Shown here one piece after another: positions 27,590 through 36,840 of a stretch of DNA of 64,000 nt; within the stretch, counting starts at the first letter, position 1; the number at the start of each line of letters is the position of its first letter. The position numbers and the translations under genes were made by a program. Source of the stretch: Saprospiraceae bacterium (GTDB lineage: Bacteria > Bacteroidota > Bacteroidia > Chitinophagales > Saprospiraceae); assembly GCA_016714895.1 (NCBI GenBank), contig JADKBV010000008.1:1-64000 (forward strand). The letters run 5' to 3'. The notes under the pieces were generated by a model that saw only the letters and a list, made by a program, of their open reading frames with translations, was not told the DNA's origin and did not search any database.

Positions 27590-28765
27590 CTAGGATTTGC
27601 GGATGACCGGATAAAAACTTTTAGCACCTTCACAAATATAAGTTACTCCCAAAGCATCAGCTACAGTTACTGCAATATCTGCAAAACAGGCTCTCGTGCC
27701 AAAATCCACTCCCGGTTTGATGGTTTGCCCGTAACAAAGTACAGGGATATATTCTCTCGTATGGTCTGTTCCCGTCCAGGTAGGGTCATTGCCATGGTCT
27801 GCCGTGATAATGAGAAGGTCATCTTCCCGTAAGGAAGATAAAAGGTTTGGCAACGCCACATCAAAATCTTCCAGGCATCGGGCATAACCATCCACATCTC
27901 TCCGGTGGCCGTACATCATATCAAAATCCACAAGGTTAGTAAATATCAGGCTGCCTTCACCGCTTCTGATCAGTTCAAGGGTTTGGGTGATTCCTTGACC
28001 ATTGTTTTTAGTCTTAAAGGATCGGCTGATGCCTTTGCCGGCAAAAATGTCATAAATTTTACCCACGCCCAACACTTCGCCGTGTTGTTCCTGGATAGCT
28101 GTTAATACATTGTCGGGAGGTAGGATAGCAAAATCCTTTCGGTTGGTGGTACGGGTATAGTTTCCGGAGGTTCCGGTAAATGGCCGTGCGATGACTCTTC
28201 CAACTGCCATATCACCAGTCAGCATTTCGCGGGCAATCCGGTTGATTTCGTATTGTTTTTCGATATCTAAAACGTCTTCATGGATAGCAATCTGAAACAC
28301 GCTGTCGGCAGAGGTGTATACAATAGGGAATCCGGTTTTTACATGTTCGTCACCCAGCGTCTGAATGATTTCTGTTCCTGAAGCCGCATAGTTGCCCAGG
28401 GTTTTGGTGCCGATTTTTTGTTCGAAAGCCGAAATAAATGTATCCGGAAATCCTTCTGTAAATGTCGGAAAAGGTTGTGCCAAAACAGATCCAGCGATCT
28501 CCCAATGTCCGGTCGTGGTATCTTTGCCTGCAGATTTTTCGGCAGCACGGCCAAAACTTGCTGTGGGAAAAGATTCAAGAGGGCCAAGCAAACTGTTTTC
28601 AATATTAGCTAATCCGAGTTTTCTCAAATGGGGAATGTGTAATTCCGGTTTTTTTTGAAAGATATGACCTAAAGTGTGGCTGCCTTCGTCACCATACATA
28701 TGTGCATCGGGTAAACTTCCGATACCCACACTGTCCAACACAATAAGTATGACTCTTTTAACCAT
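27590..28765 (-). CDS. deoB: Phosphopentomutase
   Basis: A 391-residue alkaline-phosphatase-superfamily enzyme that interconverts ribose-1-phosphate (or the deoxy form) and the 5-phosphate in nucleoside salvage. The N-terminal metal site IVLDSVGIGSLPDA, the GDEGSHTLGHI motif, and the C-terminal metal residues ITADHGNDPTWTGTDHTREY are all present. Length is standard for DeoB. It is the last gene of a four-gene operon, 5 bp after xseB. A stem formed by CTAGGTT and AACC(C)CTAG overlaps its 3' end but lacks a T run. Confidence 0.95.
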   Translation of the reverse strand: MVKRVILIVLDSVGIGSLPDAHMYGDEGSHTLGHIFQKKPELHIPHLRKLGLANIENSLLGPLESFPTASFGRAAEKSAGKDTTTGHWEIAGSVLAQPFPTFTEGFPDTFISAFEQKIGTKTLGNYAASGTEIIQTLGDEHVKTGFPIVYTSADSVFQIAIHEDVLDIEKQYEINRIAREMLTGDMAVGRVIARPFTGTSGNYTRTTNRKDFAILPPDNVLTAIQEQHGEVLGVGKIYDIFAGKGISRSFKTKNNGQGITQTLELIRSGEGSLIFTNLVDFDMMYGHRRDVDGYARCLEDFDVALPNLLSSLREDDLLIITADHGNDPTWTGTDHTREYIPVLCYGQTIKPGVDFGTRACFADIAVTVADALGVTYICEGAKSFYPVIRKS

Positions 28766-28770
28766 GAGAT

Positions 28771-28980
28771 TCAGGATTCAAGAGATTTTTTAAACTTTTC
28801 AACATCATGTTCGATATCCCGGAGCCTGGTTTTACAAAATGTCGTCAATTCTTTGGCACGTGCCAACTGTTCGGCTAGTTGATCCAAACCTGTTTTGCCG
28901 CTTTGCAGACTTTCAAGGATTTGATTGAGTTCCTGCAATGCAGTATCATAGGTCAGTTCGTTACTTTTGTTTTTTGCCAT
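28771..28980 (-). CDS. xseB: Exodeoxyribonuclease VII small subunit
   Basis: A 69-residue protein starting at ATG 28980 (MAKNKSNELTYDTALQELN), which is the family start; a longer form from 29010 would add an unneeded leader. The pattern ALQELNQILESLQSG...LDQLAEQLARAKEL followed by CKTRL is typical of XseB coiled-coil subunits. It overlaps the end of xseA by 20 bp, implying coupled translation. Together they form exonuclease VII, which degrades single-stranded DNA. Confidence 0.92.
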   Translation of the reverse strand: MAKNKSNELTYDTALQELNQILESLQSGKTGLDQLAEQLARAKELTTFCKTRLRDIEHDVEKFKKSLES

Positions 28981-30208
28981 CTTCTGTTTTTTTAATATCA
29001 ACTTTTCCATCAGAAAAAGTCAGGGTATATGTTTGTCCTTCATTAATGTTTTTTGCCGAAGTTACCGGTAGTTCACCCGAAGTCACCATAACATATCCTT
29101 TGTTGAGGATGTGTTTGGGGTCAGAAAGGGTGAGTTGTTTTTCGGCGAAAGCCAGATCATCCTTTTGTTTTTGAATTTTTTGTTTAACCATCCATACCAA
29201 TCTTTCAGTGATATGGCTTAGGCTGAGCCTTTCCCGGTGGATGATTTCTCCGGGTAAAACGGAGATATTGGTGACGTATTGTTTTAGCAACAATTGGTGG
29301 CTTTTGATGATATTTTGTGAATATTGCCAGATATATCCGCTTTTTTCGAGAACGGCTCCTTCAAAATCTACATTGTGTTCGATGAGATACGCTGCCACCG
29401 CTGTAGGTGTTTTGGCATGATAATACGATACAATATCCGTCACAGAAAGATCGATTTCGTGGCCGATGCCTGCAATGACAGGTAGGGGAGACCTCGCTAT
29501 GGTAGAAGCAATATTATAATTGTCAAAAGCTGCCAGGTCGAGTTTGGAGCCGCCGCCACGGATGATAACAATGACTTCAAATTTTTCTTTTTGTAAAAAA
29601 ATATTTTCAAGGGCTGCGACCACTTCCCGTTCTGTATTGCTTCCCTGAAGTGCTGCCGGAAACAAGGTGTGACGGAAGTCATAACCATAACTGTTTTGGG
29701 CCAATTGTTGGACAAAGTCTATGTAACCCGCTGCATTTTCAGAGGAGATAACGGCTACTTTCTGGACGACAGAAGGAAAAAACGTTTGTTTGTTTTTGTC
29801 TGTTTTGCCTTCTTCTTTCAGTTTCTGAATGATTTTTTGCCGCAACATTTCCAATTGACCAACCGTAAAAGTCGGATCAATATCTTCAACATTGAGCTTT
29901 AAACCATATCGTTCATGATACTCTATATTTACTTTGATTTTGACGGCGGTACCGTCTTTGAGCAAAGCGTTAAAGAGGTCTCCCAATTTTTTTTTGAGAA
30001 ACAATACGGATTTGAACCAGATATAACCTGATGACTGAGCGATAATTTCGTCGGTGTCTTCTTTTTTCTGAACAAATTCCAGATAATAATTGCCCCTGGA
30101 TTCTTTGACTTGTGATAATTCACATTCAATCCAGACGGGCTCCTGAAAATTTAATGCAATGACCCTTTTGATGTATTCATTGAGTTCGAAAAGGGTGTAT
30201 GATACCAT
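28961..30208 (-). CDS. xseA: Exodeoxyribonuclease VII large subunit
   Basis: A 415-residue catalytic subunit. The N-terminal OB-fold region (YTLFELNEYIKRVIALNFQEPVWIE-type start and GNYYLEFVQK) is followed by the nuclease domain with AVISSENAAGYIDF, VIIRGGGSKLDLAAFDN and PVIAGIGHEIDLSVTD, all typical motifs. The C-terminal part is helical, ending in the Lys-rich TEDGKKQK. It starts 12 bp after sucC and overlaps xseB. Confidence 0.95.
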   Translation of the reverse strand: MVSYTLFELNEYIKRVIALNFQEPVWIECELSQVKESRGNYYLEFVQKKEDTDEIIAQSSGYIWFKSVLFLKKKLGDLFNALLKDGTAVKIKVNIEYHERYGLKLNVEDIDPTFTVGQLEMLRQKIIQKLKEEGKTDKNKQTFFPSVVQKVAVISSENAAGYIDFVQQLAQNSYGYDFRHTLFPAALQGSNTEREVVAALENIFLQKEKFEVIVIIRGGGSKLDLAAFDNYNIASTIARSPLPVIAGIGHEIDLSVTDIVSYYHAKTPTAVAAYLIEHNVDFEGAVLEKSGYIWQYSQNIIKSHQLLLKQYVTNISVLPGEIIHRERLSLSHITERLVWMVKQKIQKQKDDLAFAEKQLTLSDPKHILNKGYVMVTSGELPVTSAKNINEGQTYTLTFSDGKVDIKKTEDGKKQK

Positions 30209-30220
30209 GGTGAATGGGCT

Positions 30221-31420
30221 TTATAAAGCCTTTTTCACCAAATCAGCTGCTTCCTGAAGCAAGATAGCGGAATGAACTTCCAGACCACTTTCATCGATGA
30301 GCTTTTTGGCCAGATCGGCATTGGTACCTTGTAATCTGACGATGATCGGAACGCCGATATTGCCCATATTTCTGTAGGCGTCTACGACACCTTGTGCCAC
30401 TCGGTCGCATCTAACGATACCACCGAAAATATTGATCAAAATGGCTTTGACATTCGGATCTTTCAAAATGATTCTGAATGCTTGTTCTACTCTGGCTGCG
30501 TCTGCTGTACCACCGACATCCAAAAAGTTGGCCGGTGAGCCACCTGAAAGTTTGATGATGTCCATGGTAGCCATAGCAAGACCTGCACCATTAACCATAC
30601 AACCTACATTACCATCGAGGTTGACGTAATTCAGGCCAAAAGATTTAGCTTCGACTTCGGTTGGATCTTCTTCGTCGGTGTCGCGCATAGCAGCGAGGTC
30701 AGGATGTCTGAACAAACCGTTTTCGTCAAGGGTCACTTTGCAGTCTACCGCAACAATCCGGTCGTCTCCTGTTTTCAGGCAAGGGTTAATTTCAAACAAG
30801 GTTGCGTCAGAACCAACAAAGGCGCTGTATAAATTACCGATAAACTTAATAAAATCTTTGTATGCATTGCCTGACAAACCGAGGTTGAAGGCGATTTTTC
30901 TCTTTTGAAAATCCTGAAGCCCAATGTGCGGGTCAATCCACTCTTTGTGCACGAGGTGTGGGGTTTCTTCAGCTACTTTTTCAATATCCATACCTCCTTC
31001 GGTAGAATAAATGATGACATTTCTTTTTTGTTCTCTGTCCATTAGTACAGATACGTAATATTCTTTACAGGCATCAAAATCCGGTGCATAAGAATCTTCA
31101 GTAACCAGGATTTTTCTGACCAGTTTTCCCGGACCTTCCATTCCTCCCGGAGTTTGCGGAGTGCGCAACATCATTCCTAAGATATTTCCGGCGATTTCTT
31201 TTACTTCGGTCAGGTTTTTGGCCAGTTTTACGCCTCCTCCTTTACCGCGACCACCAGCATGGATCTGAGCTTTGATGACACAAAAATCAGTTTTAGTGTC
31301 TTCCTGCATTTTGTGGTAAGCCTGGATGGCTTCTTCAACAGTTTGCGCAACGATACCTCTTTGCGTAGCCACGCCATAAGAGTTCAATAATTGTTTTCCC
31401 TGGTACTCGTGTAAGTTCAT
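30221..31420 (-). CDS. sucC: Succinate-CoA ligase (ADP-forming) subunit beta
   Basis: A 399-residue ATP-grasp enzyme of the TCA cycle. The start MNLHEYQGKQLLNSYGVA, the nucleotide-binding HAGGRGKGGGVKLAK and the C-terminal FLDVGGTADAARVEQAF and NIFGGIVRCDRVAQG motifs are diagnostic. The alpha subunit gene sucD is not in the window. It heads the operon sucC-xseA-xseB-deoB, preceded by a well-formed promoter at 31470-31501. Confidence 0.96.
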   Translation of the reverse strand: MNLHEYQGKQLLNSYGVATQRGIVAQTVEEAIQAYHKMQEDTKTDFCVIKAQIHAGGRGKGGGVKLAKNLTEVKEIAGNILGMMLRTPQTPGGMEGPGKLVRKILVTEDSYAPDFDACKEYYVSVLMDREQKRNVIIYSTEGGMDIEKVAEETPHLVHKEWIDPHIGLQDFQKRKIAFNLGLSGNAYKDFIKFIGNLYSAFVGSDATLFEINPCLKTGDDRIVAVDCKVTLDENGLFRHPDLAAMRDTDEEDPTEVEAKSFGLNYVNLDGNVGCMVNGAGLAMATMDIIKLSGGSPANFLDVGGTADAARVEQAFRIILKDPNVKAILINIFGGIVRCDRVAQGVVDAYRNMGNIGVPIIVRLQGTNADLAKKLIDESGLEVHSAILLQEAADLVKKAL

Positions 31421-31469
31421 GCTTTTTGTTTTTGTATCTTTGAATGATGTGCTGATGTGTTTCAGGCTG

Positions 31470-31501
31470 CAAAATTAACCCTTGAAACGGTAAAATTCAA
31501 A
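31470..31501 (-). promoter_or_regulatory. Promoter of the sucC operon
   Basis: On the minus strand TTTG (31498-31501) is followed after 20 bp by TAATTTTG (31470-31477), closely matching the Bacteroidota primary promoter TTTG-N19-TAnnTTTG. It would start transcription about 40-45 nt before the sucC ATG at 31420. Confidence 0.7.
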
Positions 31502-31696
31502 ATAACCGTCAAAAAAGATTTATAATTTAAAACATCATGAAGCATAAACATAAAAATACGGTTGTTCAGGGCACTTTTTTTACGGGTATCCGGTTGTTAA
31601 AATGAAGAGATGACGAAGATCATGTTTTGAATGGAGTAAATGATTGGTCGGGTTACGGTGGTTTTCTTACTTTTGATGTGTTAAATCAAATAAATT

Positions 31697-33631
31697 ATGT
31701 ATCGTATTTTTTTTATGTTGATGGTTTTGTTTTTATTTTCTGAAAGCAAAGCCCAGAATCCTTTTGAAGAACATTATTGCAGTAAGGCTAATCTGAAATC
31801 TTCATCGTTTAATCCGATGATGCGTTCGTATGCGCGGACAGCGGATTATGATCTCAAATATTATCGGTTTGAATGGAATATCGATCCGGCCCAATATTAC
31901 ATTTCCGGAGTGGTTACGCCTTATTTTTTAGTATTGGAATCCGGATTCTCAAGTATTTATTTTGATTTGTCAAAAGCAATGACCATTGACAGTATCCTAT
32001 GGCATGGGCAAAAACTGGGCTTTGACCAGCCGGCAGAATACGGGTTAGAAATTCAGTTTCCGGCCAATGTCGCCCAAAATTCTTTAGACAGTCTGTCCAT
32101 CTTTTACAGAGGAGTACCTCCATCGAGTGGATTTGGATCGTTTATTCAGACAGAACACAGCGGAACCCCGGTATTATGGACGCTATCCGAACCCTTCGGA
32201 GCGCAGGATTGGTGGCCTTGTAAAAACGGTTTGGATGACAAGATCGACAGTATTGATGTCATTGTCACCACGCCGGAAATCTACAGAGCAGCGAGCAATG
32301 GTGTTTTAGTAGCTGAGCCTCAAGCTGTCAATGGCAAAAAGACCTTTCATTGGAAACACAGACATGCCATTACGCCTTATTTGGTAGCCATTGCTGTGAC
32401 CAATTACGAGGTATATGAAGATGTCGTGACTTTTGCTGATGGATATGAAATGCCGATGGTAAATTATGTTTATCCCGAAAGTTTGACGCAAGCTAAATTG
32501 GGAACAGCCGACAATGTCAGGGTTTTGACGTTTTTCGACTCTCTTTTTGTGGAATATCCTTTTAAAAATGAAAAATACGGTCATGCCCAATTCAGTTGGG
32601 GTGGGGGCATGGAACATCAGACCATGAGTTTTGTCATCAACTATGGTTGGGGTTTATTGGCTCACGAACTGGCACATCAATGGTTTGGAGACTATGTGAC
32701 CTGTGGGTCGTGGGAAGATATCTGGCTCAACGAAGGTTTTGCCACCTACCTCGAAGGTTTGAGCAGAGAACGATTTCCGCAGTCTAATAATGACTGGTAC
32801 AATTGGAAGCTGAGTAAAATTAATTCTGTGACATCCAATTCCGGAGGTTCTGTCAAAGTGGACAATCCCACTTCCGTCAATCGTATTTTTAGTGGAAGAT
32901 TATCTTATAATAAGGGTTCTTATTTGCTACATATGCTCCGTTGGAAACTCGGAGATGACGATTTTTTTGGCGGATTAAGAAGATATCTCAACGACAGAAA
33001 ATATAATTATGCCACTACGGAACAATTGCGTGATCATCTTGAAGATGTATCCGGTTTTGATCTGACATCTTTTTTTGAACAGTGGTATGAAGGCCAGGGT
33101 TATCCGACTTATAATATCACATGGGCAAGTACATCCGGGGCATTAAAATTAATGATTGATCAGGTTCCATCTCATGCTTCCGTAAGCTATTTTGATATTC
33201 CGATACCTTTGAGATTGAGTGGTGCGGGTAAGATTGAGGATGTCAGGGTGGAAATCACAGGAAGAACCACTTATGTCGAATTACCGACGGATTTTGAGGT
33301 TGAAAATGTGCTTTTTGATCCGGAATTATGGGTTCTGGCTAAAAGTAACGTAGAATATGATGAAAGTTTGCTGACGAGTGTTTCGGGAACCAATGAACAA
33401 AAGATTCGTATTTACCCCAATCCGGTGGGTGAACAACTATTTATAAAAGGGCTTACCGAAAAAATCGTACAATACAAAATCTATCTTCCGGGAGGTCAGG
33501 AAGTTTTTTCCGGGGAATGTGATCAATACCGCGATATGATATCCACAAATGGTTTGGCTAAGGGTTTGTATTTTATAGAATGTTCGGGACAAAAAACTAC
33601 TGAAATCTTTCGTTTTATCAAAGTGGAATAA
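31697..33631 (+). CDS. M1 family metallopeptidase with T9SS sorting domain
   Basis: A 644-residue secreted aminopeptidase-like enzyme. A signal peptide (MYRIFFMLMVLFLFSESKAQ) leads to the M1 N-terminal beta domain. The exopeptidase motif appears as GGGMEHQTMS, and the zinc site is HELAHQWFG (about residue 322) with the third ligand in WLNEGFATYLEG. From about residue 570 the protein ends in a T9SS type A sorting domain: IRIYPNPVGEQLFIKG, KIYLPGGQEVF, GLAKGLYFIECSG and a final EIFRFIKVE. It is expected to be exported across the outer membrane and released or anchored. It stands alone, with a strong terminator behind it. Confidence 0.93.
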   Translation: MYRIFFMLMVLFLFSESKAQNPFEEHYCSKANLKSSSFNPMMRSYARTADYDLKYYRFEWNIDPAQYYISGVVTPYFLVLESGFSSIYFDLSKAMTIDSILWHGQKLGFDQPAEYGLEIQFPANVAQNSLDSLSIFYRGVPPSSGFGSFIQTEHSGTPVLWTLSEPFGAQDWWPCKNGLDDKIDSIDVIVTTPEIYRAASNGVLVAEPQAVNGKKTFHWKHRHAITPYLVAIAVTNYEVYEDVVTFADGYEMPMVNYVYPESLTQAKLGTADNVRVLTFFDSLFVEYPFKNEKYGHAQFSWGGGMEHQTMSFVINYGWGLLAHELAHQWFGDYVTCGSWEDIWLNEGFATYLEGLSRERFPQSNNDWYNWKLSKINSVTSNSGGSVKVDNPTSVNRIFSGRLSYNKGSYLLHMLRWKLGDDDFFGGLRRYLNDRKYNYATTEQLRDHLEDVSGFDLTSFFEQWYEGQGYPTYNITWASTSGALKLMIDQVPSHASVSYFDIPIPLRLSGAGKIEDVRVEITGRTTYVELPTDFEVENVLFDPELWVLAKSNVEYDESLLTSVSGTNEQKIRIYPNPVGEQLFIKGLTEKIVQYKIYLPGGQEVFSGECDQYRDMISTNGLAKGLYFIECSGQKTTEIFRFIKVE

Positions 33632-33666
33632 AAAATAGTATAAAATTTGGTTACTCAGGGTGAAAA

Positions 33667-33698
33667 AATGAGCGTCTTTAAGGCGCTCATTTTTTTTT
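33667..33698 (+). terminator. Rho-independent terminator after the M1 peptidase gene
   Basis: The stem AATGAGCG / CGCTCATT closes a nine-base loop and is followed by a run of eight T. It is about 35 bp past the peptidase stop codon. Confidence 0.9.
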
Positions 33699-33738
33699 GG
33701 TTACAGCAGTTTGTTTTCCCGTTTATAAAAAACATAAA

Positions 33739-33840
33739 CGATATTTTTGGAATTTATGACATAATGACCGATATTTTTAATGGTAAAATGTCATAATGAC
33801 ATGAAATTTTGAAAAATTAAGACATTTTTACATAATTTTG
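33739..33840 (+). promoter_or_regulatory. Promoter and operator-like repeats of the Hsp20 operon
   Basis: A good core promoter is present: TTTG (33808-33811), 21 bp, TAATTTTG (33833-33840), about 65 nt before the first Hsp20 start. Directly upstream is a perfect 15-bp palindrome, ATGTCATAATGACAT (33788-33802), and 32 bp before it a related site ATGACATAATGAC (33756-33768). Each site follows the sequence CGATATTTTT (33739-33748 and 33769-33778), so the whole unit looks like a tandem duplication of about 31 bp. A regulator of heat-shock genes could bind here; which one is not known. Confidence 0.6.
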
Positions 33841-33906
33841 GCATTGGTATTTATTTTGTACAATACTATTTGTAATTTAAATCAATAACCATTAAAATTT
33901 TACAAA

Positions 33907-34302
33907 ATGTACACAGTAGCGTATAAAAGACCAATGCAAAAAATAGGATTCAACAAACAAAATCCTGAAAATGGAAAAAACAGACAACATTTGAATATGA
34001 TGCCACTTTCAAATATTGAAGTGTTGGAATCAGGCTGGAATATTTATCTCGGTGTTCCGGGTTATGTGAAAGAGGAAGTGTCCATATCTCTGGATAAAGA
34101 GTTGTTGACCATCCAGGGAGAACATCCGGTTTCAGAGCATTCATTTGTAAAAAATGAATGGAATGCCGGACCATTCAAAAGATCTTTCAGGTTGCCTGAA
34201 AATGCGGATACGGAAAATATCGCAGCTGAAATGAATAACGGAATTCTTACCGTTTTTATTCCCAAAAAAGAAAAGAGGGTTTCAAAAATAGATATTAAAT
34301 AA
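33907..34302 (+). CDS. Hsp20/alpha-crystallin family small heat shock protein (first copy)
   Basis: A 131-residue small heat shock protein. The alpha-crystallin domain starts near residue 40 (WNIYLGVPGYVKEEVSISLD) and ends with the typical AEMNNGILTVFIPKKE near residue 112. The N-terminal arm of about 38 residues is rich in Asn, Lys and Gln. Such proteins hold unfolding clients in soluble oligomers during heat stress. ATG 33907 is preceded by an operator-like promoter, and the second copy follows after 31 bp, so the two form an operon. The two copies clearly differ in sequence, so they are not a recent duplication. Confidence 0.92.
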   Translation: MYTVAYKRPMQKIGFNKQNPENGKNRQHLNMMPLSNIEVLESGWNIYLGVPGYVKEEVSISLDKELLTIQGEHPVSEHSFVKNEWNAGPFKRSFRLPENADTENIAAEMNNGILTVFIPKKEKRVSKIDIK

Positions 34303-34333
34303 TTATTCATTAATAATATAAAAACAAAAAATT

Positions 34334-34774
34334 ATGAACAAGTTAAGAATGCATTCAGATTTTCCGGTAAAAACATTTTCTAATGTTTTGGACGAAATTT
34401 TCAACAGAAGTTTAGGTGACTTTGTAGGATTTGATAATACACATACTGTGCCTGCGGTCAATATTCGCGAGACAGACGAACAATATATGCTGGAAATGGC
34501 GGCCCCGGGCTTTGACAAATCCGATTTTAATGTTCAGCTGGAAAACAATCAGTTGGTCATATCAGCTGAAAAAAAGACCGAAGGCGAAAAAACCGAAGGT
34601 AAATATGCCAGAAAAGAATTTCATTTTGAGAAGTTTTCAAGAAGTTTCACCCTTCCGGAAACAGCAGACTTCAACAAAATTGAAGCACAATACGATAAAG
34701 GTGTTTTGCACCTGCACATAGCTAAAAAAGAAGAAGCAAAAGTGCAGCCTGCCAAAACAATCGAAATTAAATGA
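34334..34774 (+). CDS. Hsp20/alpha-crystallin family small heat shock protein (second copy)
   Basis: A 146-residue protein with the family opening (FPVKTFSNVLDEIFNRSLGDF), the domain core PAVNIRETDEQYMLEMAAPGFDK, and the closing motif AQYDKGVLHLHIAKKEEAK. This is the more standard Bacteroidota Hsp20 form, close to the usual 140-145 residues. It is cotranscribed with the first copy and ends before a strong terminator. Confidence 0.94.
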   Translation: MNKLRMHSDFPVKTFSNVLDEIFNRSLGDFVGFDNTHTVPAVNIRETDEQYMLEMAAPGFDKSDFNVQLENNQLVISAEKKTEGEKTEGKYARKEFHFEKFSRSFTLPETADFNKIEAQYDKGVLHLHIAKKEEAKVQPAKTIEIK

Positions 34775-34814
34775 TAAGGTAGTACGAGTTTTTAGATTTT
34801 GGTTTTAGGGAGGT

Positions 34815-34853
34815 CCCCTTGTCTGGAAATCAGGCGAGGGGATTTTTGTTTTT
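34815..34853 (+). terminator. Rho-independent terminator of the Hsp20 operon
   Basis: The 11-bp stem CCCCTTGTCTG / CAGGCGAGGGG, with two G-T pairs and a five-base loop, is followed by a T-rich run (34842-34853). Confidence 0.85.
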
Positions 34854-34903
34854 CAGGTTTTGTTTTTAACAATCCATTTACAGCAATTTTATTGCATTTA
34901 TAT

Positions 34904-34911
34904 TACCTTTG
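34904..34911 (+). promoter_or_regulatory. -7 promoter element of mnmG
   Basis: TACCTTTG matches TAnnTTTG. It ends only four bases before the mnmG ATG at 34916, so the transcript would start at or very near the start codon (a leaderless or nearly leaderless mRNA). No clear TTTG lies at -33. Confidence 0.45.
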
Positions 34912-34915
34912 CGTC

Positions 34916-36781
34916 ATGTTTCCAAAGTATCATGTCATTGTAGTCGGTGCCGGTCATGCCGGTTGCGAAGCTGCCGTTGCCGCGGCCAATATGGGTTCCA
35001 AAGTTTTATTGGTCACCATGAATATGAATACCATTGCCCAGATGTCGTGCAATCCTGCCATGGGTGGCGTTGCCAAAGGTCAGATCGTCCGTGAAGTAGA
35101 CGCTTTAGGCGGATATTCGGGTATCGTTTCTGATGAATCGATGGTTCAGTTTCGTATGCTCAATCTATCTAAAGGTCCTGCCATGTGGAGCCCGCGTACC
35201 CAAAATGACAGAATGTTGTTTGCCTCGATGTGGCGACAAAAACTGGAAGAACATCCCAATATCGATTTCTGGCAGGAATCCGTTCCCGGGCTCATCGTCA
35301 AAAACGGTGTTTGTAAAGGTATATTAACCTCTTTAGGTCTCGAAATAGAATCTGATGCTGTCGTCCTGACCAACGGAACCTTCCTGAACGGTATCATCCA
35401 CATCGGCGAAAAACAATTCGGTGGTGGAAGAGCCGGAGAAAAAGCAGCTACAGGAATAACGGAACAATTGCTTACCTTGGGTTTTGAGTCCGGCAGAATG
35501 AAAACAGGTACTCCGCCTCGAATCGACGGTCGCTCTTTGGATTATTCCAAAATGGAGTTGCAGCCGGGAGATGAAAACATTCAAAGGTTTTCATATACAC
35601 AAACCAAACTGCCGGAAAAACAACTTCCTTGCCACATAACCTATACCAGCGACAAAGTCCATGAAACCCTAAAGGAAGGTTTTGAAAAATCACCCATGTT
35701 TAACGGCAGAATCCAGGGTCTCGGTCCAAGGTACTGTCCGTCGATCGAAGATAAAATCAATCGTTTTGCCGACAAGGAAAGACATCAGCTATTTGTAGAA
35801 CCTGAAGGTTGGAATACCTGCGAAATTTATGTCAACGGATTTTCTTCGTCTTTGCCGGAAGATGTCCAATACAAAGCACTGAAACAAGTTCCCGGATTTG
35901 AAAACATGAAAATGTTCCGACCGGGTTATGCCATTGAATACGATTATTTTCCACCGGTCCAACTCAATATGAATCTGGAGACCAAACAGGTAAAAAATTT
36001 GTTTTTTGCCGGTCAAATCAACGGAACCACAGGATATGAAGAGGCAGCTTGCCAGGGATTGATGGCCGGTATCAACGCCCATCTGGCCATTTCTGACAAA
36101 GAACCTTTTATTTTGAAAAGATCAGAAGCTTATATAGGTGTTCTCATCGATGATTTGGTCAACAAGGGCACCAACGAGCCTTACCGGATGTTTACTTCCA
36201 GGGCAGAATACAGGATTTTGCTGAGACAGGACAATGCGGATCTGCGGTTGACTCCTTTGGTACACGCATTGGGAATGAAAGGATTGGAAGAAAGAATGAC
36301 TTTGGTAGAAAAGAAAAAAGAAGATATCGTTCAGGCAGAAAAAATATTTGATTCGTACAGCGTGGATCCGGAATTGATCAATGATTTTTTGGAGTCCAAA
36401 GATTCTTCCCCGTTGAAACAAAAAGTCAAACTGCGTTCTGTCATAACCCGACCGAATGTAACTTTGGACGAAATACGGCAAACCATCGGAGAACTGGATG
36501 TTCTTTTTGATACCCTCGAACAGGAATCTGTCATGAGTGCGGAAATCGCCATCAAATACGATGGATATATCCGTAAAGAACAGGAAATGGTCGATAAGAT
36601 GGAAAGACTGGAGGCCGTCCGCCTGTATGATGACCTCAATTATGGCAATATGACGTCTCTTTCAATTGAAGCCAGAGAAAAATTAAATAAAGTCCGACCC
36701 AGAACCATAGGGCAGGCAAGCAGAATCAGCGGTGTGTCACCGTCAGATATATCTATTCTTCTGGTACATTTGGGGAGGTAA
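34916..36781 (+). CDS. mnmG: tRNA uridine-5-carboxymethylaminomethyl modification enzyme
   Basis: A 621-residue FAD protein that, with MnmE, modifies the wobble uridine of certain tRNAs. ATG 34916 is chosen because the family begins here (MFPKYHVIVVGAGHAGCEAA); an open frame extends back to 34799 but crosses the preceding terminator. Motifs: FAD site VGAGHAGCEAA, MSCNPAMGGVAKGQIVRE, GTFLNGIIHIG, TGTPPRIDGRSLD, and the C-terminal tRNA-binding helices ending RISGVSPSDISILLVHLGR. A 7-bp stem (ATACAAC/GTTGTAT, 36795-36814) lies 13 bp past the stop. Confidence 0.96.
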   Translation: MFPKYHVIVVGAGHAGCEAAVAAANMGSKVLLVTMNMNTIAQMSCNPAMGGVAKGQIVREVDALGGYSGIVSDESMVQFRMLNLSKGPAMWSPRTQNDRMLFASMWRQKLEEHPNIDFWQESVPGLIVKNGVCKGILTSLGLEIESDAVVLTNGTFLNGIIHIGEKQFGGGRAGEKAATGITEQLLTLGFESGRMKTGTPPRIDGRSLDYSKMELQPGDENIQRFSYTQTKLPEKQLPCHITYTSDKVHETLKEGFEKSPMFNGRIQGLGPRYCPSIEDKINRFADKERHQLFVEPEGWNTCEIYVNGFSSSLPEDVQYKALKQVPGFENMKMFRPGYAIEYDYFPPVQLNMNLETKQVKNLFFAGQINGTTGYEEAACQGLMAGINAHLAISDKEPFILKRSEAYIGVLIDDLVNKGTNEPYRMFTSRAEYRILLRQDNADLRLTPLVHALGMKGLEERMTLVEKKKEDIVQAEKIFDSYSVDPELINDFLESKDSSPLKQKVKLRSVITRPNVTLDEIRQTIGELDVLFDTLEQESVMSAEIAIKYDGYIRKEQEMVDKMERLEAVRLYDDLNYGNMTSLSIEAREKLNKVRPRTIGQASRISGVSPSDISILLVHLGR

Positions 36782-36840
36782 AACGTAACAAATCATACAA
36801 CATTAGGGTTGTATTAACGACCATTATATAAATAACAAAC

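Noticed and set aside
34799..34915. Longer N-terminus for mnmG starting at 34799
   Set aside because: It would run through the Hsp20 terminator and add 39 residues that the family does not have; the -7 element at 34904-34911 also lies inside it.
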